Below, in pieces: positions 56,324 through 64,000 of a stretch of 64,000 bases of DNA (position 1 is its first letter; each line of letters starts with the position of its first letter). The notes beneath the pieces are model-generated. The model saw only the letters and a program-made list of their open reading frames with translations, searched no databases and was not told where the DNA came from. The DNA lies in NCBI RefSeq assembly GCF_000801105.2, contig NC_079515.1, positions 28,791,407 through 28,855,406 on the forward strand, in the 5' to 3' direction. A program made the translations under genes and the position numbers. The DNA is from Raphanus sativus. Lineage: Eukaryota; Streptophyta; Magnoliopsida; Brassicales; Brassicaceae.

Positions 56324-56543
56324 TAATTCGCTTTAATTTGTACCTAACAGTGTTATTTATATAAGGGATTCATTAATATACGCCGAACATTATTTTTAGG
56401 CAAACCATATATACACAATTTTTTTACGGATATACACCAAACGTTTTGGTATTTGTTAACGGATATACACTAAGCTTTTTATTTGTCAATGGATATACAC
56501 CAATCTTAGGTGATCGCAATTTATGTGAACAAATTCAGACTTA

Positions 56544-56910
56544 GAACATCTCCAACTCATAACACTATTTTTGTGTCAAAATCACACTATTTTAGTGTAA
56601 TTTTAGTATTAAAAAAAAAGTTTTTCTCCAACCACAATACCAAACTTCACACTAAAAATTATTTTATAATATTATATGTATTTATCTTTTTATTTCTCAT
56701 TTATTTTATTTATAAGTTTTATTAATAAATAAGTGAATAGTGTTTTAGTGGAGTGAATAGTATTTTAGTGTGGTGAATAGTGTCACACCAAATTTAGTGT
56801 AAAATTATAGTGTTACACTAAAATAGTGTAATTTTTACGGTCCTATTGAAGATAATTTTGGTGTAAAAACTACATTAAAATAGTGTTTTGCAGTCCCATT
56901 AAAGATGACC
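56544..56910. mobile_element. PIF/Harbinger-type MITE
   Basis: The left end GAACATCTCCAACTC and right end AAAGATGACC (inverted GGTCATCTTT) are flanked by TTA at 56541-56543 and 56911-56913. The 367-bp body is AT-rich with repeated TAGTGTAA/ACACTAAA motifs and no coding. It lies about 220 bp upstream of the glycosyltransferase ATG and may contribute to its promoter. Confidence 0.75.
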
Positions 56911-56913
56911 TTA

Positions 56914-58438
56914 CTGCGTAAATAAGTAAAATTTATTTGGATGATAGAAAAATAATAATTAATTAACAGTACTCGACGGTTTGAAACTAGAATATGATCT
57001 AGTTATATAACAAATGACAAAAAGTAATTTTCAAAAAAAGAAGATAAAAAGTATAGTGAAATTTTTTATAAGTTGATTGTCGACCAATCATCAATTTCTA
57101 ATGAATGATCTTTTTGAGATGTGGCGTTTCCCTTTTGGTGTTTGAGACTATGACTAATTGACTATTGTGTTCGATTTGCAATAATAGTGGAATTAGGCAG
57201 TGATATTTTATGTTAAAGTCAGTTGAATTTCAAAGATTTAAAATTATTTAAAAAAATCTAGTGATATTTAGTTACTAGAGACTCATCCATTTTGAATAAC
57301 ATTTCTAAGAAATGAAAGAGCAATAATTTGCATAATATTATATTAGTTTTACTCTTTTGTTTATGTATTTTATATTATTTTAATTACAGTTTTATTCATG
57401 ATATTTATTTCTAAAATTATATAATCACCAGCGTAAGAACTGATTTTGAGTGTATTAATTTTCGATTCACCTTCTTCAACTTATCATCGAACTTAACCAA
57501 AGTTGTTGCTTTCAATTGCATGAACACATTCTTTTATGATATAATGAGAATATAAATTAGACGTTACATAGAACAACAGATTAAATTTTTTATTTCTGTA
57601 ACTGTAGGATTAACAAAATTTGAAAATATGAGTTTTAAAATTACCTCATCATCATTCAAACCATTTTAGCAGAATTCCTTTGAGATATTTTCTCTAGAGC
57701 CTTATTATCTTCACTTTGATCATGCATATACTAAAGATGAATTAATTTATTTGATGGAAACCATGAGAGTAGTTTCTCATAAAGAAAGAAAAGATTTTTA
57801 TGAACAAGGAAGATTTCCTAACGATGAATAACAGTCTAATGATTAAGATATGTGTCGATAGTTTGATAGTTTAGATTTTGGAGAATTAGTTATTTATTTA
57901 TATAGATTTTTGGGGGTTTTTAAATAGTATTATGAATAGGTATTTATAATGTAAAAATGCATATAAATGTGAGGAGATTTTGTAGAAATAAGATATTTTA
58001 AAATTATCAAAAATAATCACATATTTTTCTTTTTTTCTACAGCAAACGACTATTATATTATTTAAATTTGAGGTGGTCTATCTAAACATACCAAATAAAA
58101 TAACCAACAAAACAAAATTTTCTATATAAAGATCTGGCAGTCCTAGCTAAATAGTTAAAATTTTGATTTTGCTCTTGTGGAATATGAGTGATTTTGAAGT
58201 CCCGAAAGCATATCGGCTAGGTTTCATCTTTTACAATTCTGTTGCAAAGCTATAGCCAAGCATAAAGCTCATTAATCATGAAGATCAAATCTTTACAATC
58301 TGTTCCAAAATTTTGGCATGTCGAGTGTTGATGTATATTTTCTATCGCTCATCGCAGTGTTTCTACTTTTGAATGTAAGACTGACTATCATGAATGTAAT
58401 TTTGTATCCCCATAAGTTGAATATTTCCAAAGCTATCC
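56914..58438. other. AT-rich intergenic DNA
   Basis: No gene or complete transposon is recognised. A modestly coding-like stretch at 57640-57830 has stops in all frames. Confidence 0.45.
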
Positions 58439-58636
58439 GTCTAAACTAGGGGTGGACAAATAACCCAAACCGAACCAAATCGAACCAACCAAACTGAAGT
58501 TAAACCGAACCAAACCAAACCGTGCTCTTTATGTAATCCAATTGGTTCATGTTTTTACTCCACCCGAACGGTTTGGTTTGGTTTGGGTTTAAACCGAACC
58601 AAACCGAACCAAACCGATAATCCAATATATATATAG

Positions 58637-58703
<67 letters not shown>

Positions 58704-59095
58704 TAAAGTTTCGTTTTTCATTTTTCATAACTTCCATATCTTTAAAAAATTTTTATAAATACGATTATTATATATAAAATCATATAGCATAAGTTTTTAT
58801 ATTCTCACTCTATCGTTTATGAGTTGATTATTTTTTAATAAAAGTATAAAACTGATGCCTTCATATTTTATAACCAACCCGAACTACACTGAACCAAACT
58901 AGACCATAATAATACAAACCGAACTAAATATAAACCAAACCGAACTGAACTGAACCAATTAAACTCAAACCGAACCCAAACCAAAGCTACTTTGGTTTTA
59001 ATTGGTTTGAGTTTTATAAAAACCAAATTACCCAAACCAAACCGAACCCAAACCGAACCCGAAACTAAACCGAAATGCCCACCCCTAGTCTAACC
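58439..59095. mobile_element. hAT-like element made of ACCGAACCAAA repeats with (TA)n core
   Basis: Left TAGGGGTGG and right CCACCCCTA-type ends (TIR TAGGGGTGGGC with a mismatch) are flanked by GTCTAAAC (58439-58446) and GTCTAACC (59088-59095), an 8-bp TSD with one difference. The 641-bp body is mostly CCGAACCAAA units in both orientations, with a (TA)n run of about 70 bp at 58626-58699. No transposase is present. Confidence 0.75.
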
Positions 59096-60014
59096 CATTT
59101 ACACCCGCTGAATTGTGATGTAGATGTCTATCTATGAACATCTATCATTCATGTATTACCCCATTTTTATTTTTATTAAGAAAAAAGATAATTGATTTTT
59201 AATATTCTAAGAAAATTAATTAACTAAAGTGGGGTTAAGAAATATGAAGCAAAATTTGATAAAATTAGAATTTATATAAAAGAAATTTTGGTTTTCTTAA
59301 TCAAATTACAGATTTCAAATCTCAAAAATATTGCATTTAAATATTTAAAATATTACCTTTTATGTAAAATTCCTTTTTGATAACAATGTGTTTACAAAAA
59401 GAGTTTATTAATAAAAGTAAAACAGAAAATATTAACAGATATTCCTCTTTATATCAAGTTATTTTTTGATAAAAATATGATTTGAAAATAATAATTTATT
59501 AATACAAAAATATAAAAAATATTAATAATGGTAATATAATAATAATCTCAATTCACTAAGGATATCAATATAATAAACCGTCGTGAGAATAATAGGAATG
59601 CGACACGAAGGAAAGTGATTTCTCATAGAATTCCCTTTTCATTAAAATGTGGTTTGAAAAATAACAATTTATTATAAAAAGATAAATACTAATAAAAGTA
59701 AATATAATAATAAACTCAATTTATTAAATTTATCAATGTAATAAACTACCGTGAAAAATAATGTGAGATCAACATGTATGAAAGTAAATTTTCAAATAAT
59801 TTTATAGAGATTCATTTCATCAATTTTAAGTACATGTTTTATTATATTATATATTTTTTAACCATTCCTTAAAAATACATTAATTCTATGTTAAACATTT
59901 TTGTTTTTCCATGTTGATTGATTTTGTGGTAAAGATATTTAAAAAACACTTAATTAAAACTATAAAACGAAATCTATTTAGTTAAAATACAATCATTATT
60001 AATATTTATCCTTA
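59096..60014. other. AT-rich DNA with decayed Helitron 5' ends
   Basis: On the minus strand, TCTCTATAAAATTATTTG begins at 59810 after an A, resembling the Helitron 5' end at 7581. A similar but weaker block lies near 59640. Matching 3' ends to the left were not found, so these are remnants. Confidence 0.4.
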
Positions 60015-60041
60015 CTAGAGATTTTACCGCGCTACGCGTGG
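60015..60041 (-). mobile_element. Helitron 3' terminus (minus orientation)
   Basis: Read on the minus strand: hairpin CCACGCGTAGCGCGG, spacer TAAAATCT, CTAG (60015-60018), then T. The element extends to the right; its 5' end is not assigned. The next Helitron (60569 on) may be nested in it. Confidence 0.8.
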
Positions 60042-60598
60042 TTTGTTTGTCTATAAGGATAATTTTAATTTTAAAATTCACTTAATTATTTTTTAAATAT
60101 GTATTGCCTTTTTCCAATTATCGGTTTACTATTATTACAATTATTTGTTACATTTTAGACTTTTACCTATAGGTTAAACGGTTTACACACGGGAAGGGTG
60201 GAAGGAGAAGAGGAAGCAAGATCACATTGAGAGGTAAAAGATAATAAGATTAAATGGTTCTCATAACATTTCTTACGGGTGTATTGTTTTATCCCCTTAG
60301 CCTTGTTCCATGCATATAATAAAAGGAATTCTTAAATTTACAACACGACATTGACATTTCATGTGTTTTAAATGTGAGATTGGATACAGCTGACACCATT
60401 ACCAGCTTAATTTTAAGGTAAATAACCTCGTTCAGAAGTTTGAATATCTTTTCGTGAACAACTTCCATTTGCCAAAAGTGATAGATACCGAATATCTATC
60501 TACTGACGTGGAAAGTGAGGAACTGTAAATTCTATCACAGAGCCCCTATGCAACAAATTTAAATCAAACTAGATCTTAACCCGCCCAACTGGGCGGGT

Positions 60599-62548
60599 CT
60601 TTACTTTAATTATATATATAAAATTTTGAAAAACAAAAGGTTAATGTGTACAACTTCTACTACTTTAGTTTACTGTGATAAATAATATTAAAGGCTGATT
60701 CGCGCATCGTCGTGGATATTGGGATGGTATTTGTTTTTAAACTTTGTATTTGTAATTGTATTGTGTAATCACAGACTTGCCAAAAATGTTGTTCACAAAC
60801 CGAAGGGAGCAAACCGAAACAGTATATTGAATGTGTTTGTAAAACGAATAAATGGATAGCTTATTTATACAAAATCAAAATTGTTTAAATCTTACCATGT
60901 GTATTAAATGTGTTTTTAGTTAGTTTAGAATATTTGAGAAATACAAAATTATAAGGATATGAAAAATTTGATTCCTTTTTACATCTTAATTATGTTTTAG
61001 CAAACAAAAAACATTTTAGTAAAATTTTGTTATGGAATAATAAAAAAATATCAAATTTTTGATACATCGAATTATGTGTGTTTATAGTAAAATTTTATAG
61101 TTAACTTTTTTACATTTTAAGTTATGTGTTTTACAAATTTAGTTAAATCCAATAAAAAATATAAAGAATAAATAAAAATAACTAAAATTTCTGGCCCAAT
61201 TAAAAATGTACTAAATAAAATAGTCCATAAAATAAATGTGGCCCAACTATATACACAGATTTTTTTCCGGGAAAAAATCTGTTTGGTCAAACCTAACCAC
61301 AATTAACGTGTTGCTCTCTCTCTCTCTTTCTTTCTTTTTCGCCGAACGGTCTCTCATCTTCTCACCTAAATCTCATCGAAAAAAATCTTGAGTTTGTTCT
61401 GTTCTGGATACTTTTGTGTTTCTCCAAAAGAGTTTCAAGTTTGTTTCTCAGATGGTTTAAGATAGAAGGTTAGATTTTCATTCTCCTCTGTTCTTCCCAA
61501 TATCTGACTCTATGCGTTTTAGATCTTTCTGGTTTGTTTCTGTTTCTAACCGAAGTTACTCTGTCAATTAACTGTAGATCGGCCATGTTTCCTATATCGA
61601 CAGCTGAAAAATGACCAAATCAGATTGTATATGTGATAAAGATTAGAAGACTCGGCAGCAAGAAGCAAAGCTTTATCAGAAATTAATGGAATGGCAAGTT
61701 GAATATTTCAATTAAGAAAGATTAGAGCAAATTCTTCTGATTTATTGTGTTTTTATTTCATAATTTTTAATCTTGATTTTGTTATCTTGATTTTCAATCA
61801 TTGTCACCGTTTCTGATCTGTAGCTAATATGTGTTATATTGTTTTAGATATCTTTTACAGTCTCATGTAAAACAATCTTGCTAACAGTGATTATATTTTT
61901 TTTTGTATGCTTTGAGTTCATGGACTGGCTATAGCTAATGGAGAGCCGATAAGGATACCCAAAAGAAGTATTCTTCGGTGATTGTTTACTGGTGGGTCAC
62001 AGGGCACAATACATATGCTAAACGTCAAAACAAAGTCAAGGTTAGCAATGTACTGTCTTTCTCTCTCGTCAAATTTTCATGCTTGATATTAGAAAATGAT
62101 TAGTTCATAAGTAAAAAGTAACTTAGAATCATATAGAATTATAATTGAGATTAAACTCTAAGATATCATTGTTGTTTAGGTTATGGCTGCTCATTGTTTT
62201 TGTTATAACCTGCTTAATGGATATATAATTTTCCTTTGCATGATTGTGAATGCTCTAATAGTTTCTAAGTACTTTAGCATCATTGAATAAACGTGTCTTG
62301 CGTATGAAAACATGGATTATTGTAGAAATCGAGTAGTTCAGGAAAATGTAAATTTCAATGCTGGTAAAAGAAGAAGTTTATAACAATGCTGCGTGTTGCT
62401 GGCTGTAGAATCGACATTCTTGCTGCGATTAAATCTGCATTGAACAAAATTATACCAGATTAAGTTAAGGTGCATTACACAAATATGTGAAAATCTAATA
62501 TACATTTTTTCAAAAAATACAATTAAGTAGTTCAGGAGACATACCTCA
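60599..62548. other. Non-coding 3' portion of the Helitron, with leader-like sequence
   Basis: At 61310-61480 a CT-rich tract and following TTCTCATC/CTCATCG words look like a plant 5' leader on the plus strand, perhaps a captured promoter or first exon; no long ORF follows. The remainder is AT-rich. Confidence 0.4.
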
Positions 62549-64000
62549 TCACTCATTCTCTTCAAGGTTGTTGAAAATTTCTTTAAAAACAACATTCATG
62601 GTTGTCTTCTTAGGCTTACCATCTTTGTCCAGAATCAAAATTTTCAACCCTTTCTTCGATGTCACTCTAGAAATTGCCACGTATAGCTGTCCGTGTGAAA
62701 ACACCGGTCTTGGTAGAAAGATACCAACTTGGGATAATGATTGCCCTTGGCTTTTGTTTATAGTTATAGCAAAAGCCACAGCCAAAGGCAATTGCCTTCT
62801 ACGCATTTTAAAAGGCAGTCTAGTATCTGATGGTGTTATCAACAATCTGGGAATATATACTGTCTCCCCAACTTTTTCTCCAGTAATGATTCTAGCCTCA
62901 ACCATAAAATCCATTAGCTGAGTGATCTGCAGCCTTGTTCCATTCATTAATCCTTCTGTAGGAGCAATATTCCTGAGAACCATAACAGGACAACCAACCT
63001 TTAGTCTAAGACTATGGTTTGGCAATCCAGACACCTTAATAGTGTTTAGAAAATCAGGACCAAGAGCTTCATCACTAAGTGAAATTTTATCCATTGGATC
63101 AATACTATCTGCACTTATGTAGATCTTCTCCTCGCCTGCAATTAGACAATTCATAATTAGCACATAATTCCTGAAAAATTATATAATTTCGAAAAGACAG
63201 AGTAAAGGCAGAATCTTACCATCAAGCTTATCTAACATGTATTGATTAATCATGTTCACGTCTTCATTAGTAGGACATAGAATAGCTCTCTCTTGGAAGA
63301 ATTTAGGCTCTTTGTTTTCTTGTAACGAAGCAGTATCACCATACACAGCTTTGCTTATGGCTTCTATAGGATCATCAGAATCGCTAATCAAAAACTCTTC
63401 AGGAATATCGATCTCAGCTTCACCATCGTTAGGCTCTGAAATTTTACCTTCTCCAACCTTTAATATCCACTCAGAGAATTCCTTAAGTTCCTGTGCCTCT
63501 TCGGGTGTCAAATCACCAGACAATAACCTCATGTTCTTCGTGAGTTTAAAGACTTTACAGTGCTCCCAAAGATAAGATTTATTCAGCGAGGCCAAAACGA
63601 TTTCAGCTCTACAAGCTCCATTAATTACAGGTAGAATCTGTCGAAAATCACCTCCAAACACTACAACCTTCCCACCAAATGGTTTCTTTCTATGCTTCCC
63701 CATAATATCAGACATGCTTCTATCTAGAGCTTCAAAACAATGTTTGCTCATCATAGGTGCCTCATCCCATATAATGAGTGATGCTTCTTTTACCAAATTA
63801 GCTTGATCTGATCCAGAAGCCATAGTACACGAAGAAAACTCATCAGGGCTAAGTGGTATGCCAAATCTTGAGTGAGCTGTCCTTCCACCTTGTAATAACA
63901 AAGAAGCGATTCCACTTGATGCAACATTAAGAACAATATCCCCTTTACAGCGAATAGCTGCAGATATTAATTTCCAGAGAAATGTTTTCCCGGTACCACC
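62549..64000 (-). CDS. Helitron Pif1-type helicase, C-terminal portion (partial at window edge)
   Basis: Two exons, 64000-63220 (continuing beyond the window) and 63135-62549, are joined by an 84-nt GT-AG intron. The frame enters at Walker A ([12 protein letters not shown]) and includes LIIWDEAPM (Walker B, DEAP form), [20 protein letters not shown] and [15 protein letters not shown]. After the intron come [33 protein letters not shown] (motif V/VI region) and [12 protein letters not shown]. These are the superfamily 1B Pif1 motifs as found in the Hel domain of plant Helitron RepHel proteins, which unwind DNA during rolling-circle transposition. About 450 residues are open with no stop, so it may be functional. 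The Rep part is outside the window. A cellular PIF1 gene is an alternative, but the close Helitron 3' end favours the transposon. Confidence 0.88.

Larger units (their letters stand above)
60569..64000 (-). mobile_element. 3' part of a potentially autonomous Helitron, cut by the window edge
   Basis: On the minus strand the 3' terminus is hairpin ACCCGCCCAGTTGGGCGGGT (60579-60598, 8-bp stem), then TAAGAT and CTAG at 60569-60572, followed by T. Rightward it contains the helicase gene at 62549-64000, and Rep and the 5' end should lie beyond 64000. Linking terminus and helicase into one element is inferred from shared orientation and distance. Confidence 0.7.

Noticed and set aside
55784..56336. 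Plus-strand ORFs opposite the glycosyltransferase
   Set aside because: Shadow frames of a real, conserved minus-strand exon.
58500..58737. Minus-strand ORFs with long Tyr-Ile repeats
   Set aside because: They are translations of the (TA)n microsatellite inside the hAT-like element.
62568..63575. Plus-strand ORFs opposite the helicase
   Set aside because: Shadow frames; the minus strand carries all Pif1 motifs.
1..64000. CRISPR arrays, rRNA genes, prokaryotic operons or integrated viral genomes
   Set aside because: None seen. Repeats are transposon ends and microsatellites, and genes are spliced plant genes. The gag-protease relic is Ty3/gypsy-type with no envelope or movement-protein frame.

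Overview
This window is plant nuclear DNA. It has spliced genes with GT-AG introns, AT-rich intergenic space, tRNA-derived SINEs, Stowaway and Harbinger MITEs, and many Helitron ends. From memory, the genes follow the order of a segment of Arabidopsis thaliana chromosome 1 (about At1g47056 to At1g47670): VFB1, a PIP-like peptide, CYCA3, GAMMA-CA2, a CNNM/CBS protein, a PP2C, DYW1, a purine permease and a lysine/histidine transporter-like gene. The source is therefore almost certainly a Brassicaceae species. The missing neighbours and heavy transposon load suggest a fractionated Brassica/Raphanus-type subgenome. No search was run; the locus names are recalled.

Layout. 1-13.6 kb is mostly decayed transposons: a 5'-truncated LINE with intact target-site duplications (TSDs), a Ty3/gypsy gag-protease relic, a frameshifted VFB F-box/LRR pseudogene, Helitrons, a Stowaway MITE, and a Pack-type Harbinger element carrying NDPK and CUL3 fragments. 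A PIP-type secreted peptide gene lies at 13.8 kb. Then 14-20.3 kb is AT-rich and ends in Helitron 3' termini. From 20.6 to 29.5 kb are CYCA3 (+), gamma carbonic anhydrase 2 (-) and the CNNM/CBS membrane protein (+). 29.9-34.5 kb holds a foldback element with telomere-like motifs, two SINEs and a two-exon defensin-like gene. 34.8-39.7 kb holds PP2C (-), DYW1 (+) and a purine permease (-). 43.2-47.4 kb is an amino-acid transporter (-) whose first intron carries a tandem Helitron and a Stowaway MITE.

48.8-52.5 kb is one complete 3.7-kb Helitron carrying RPA1-like sequence interleaved with exons of a NOC1/SWA2-like gene. 52.9-56.9 kb has a hAT element with a perfect 8-bp TSD, a 47-bp near-perfect palindrome, a SINE, a GT77-type glycosyltransferase gene (-) and a Harbinger MITE. 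58.4-64 kb has a hAT-like element with a long (TA)n tract, two Helitron 3' ends, and the C-terminal two domains of a Pif1-type Helitron helicase cut by the right edge.

The host genes are ordinary single-copy functions (cell cycle, mitochondrial complex I, plastid RNA editing, transport, signalling) and do not form a pathway together. No new biological system is evident. The most interesting material is the transposon biology: two independent elements of different classes carrying spliced host-gene exons, and a series of 14-23 bp poly(A) inserts flanked by TSDs that look like near-zero-length retrotransposition products.
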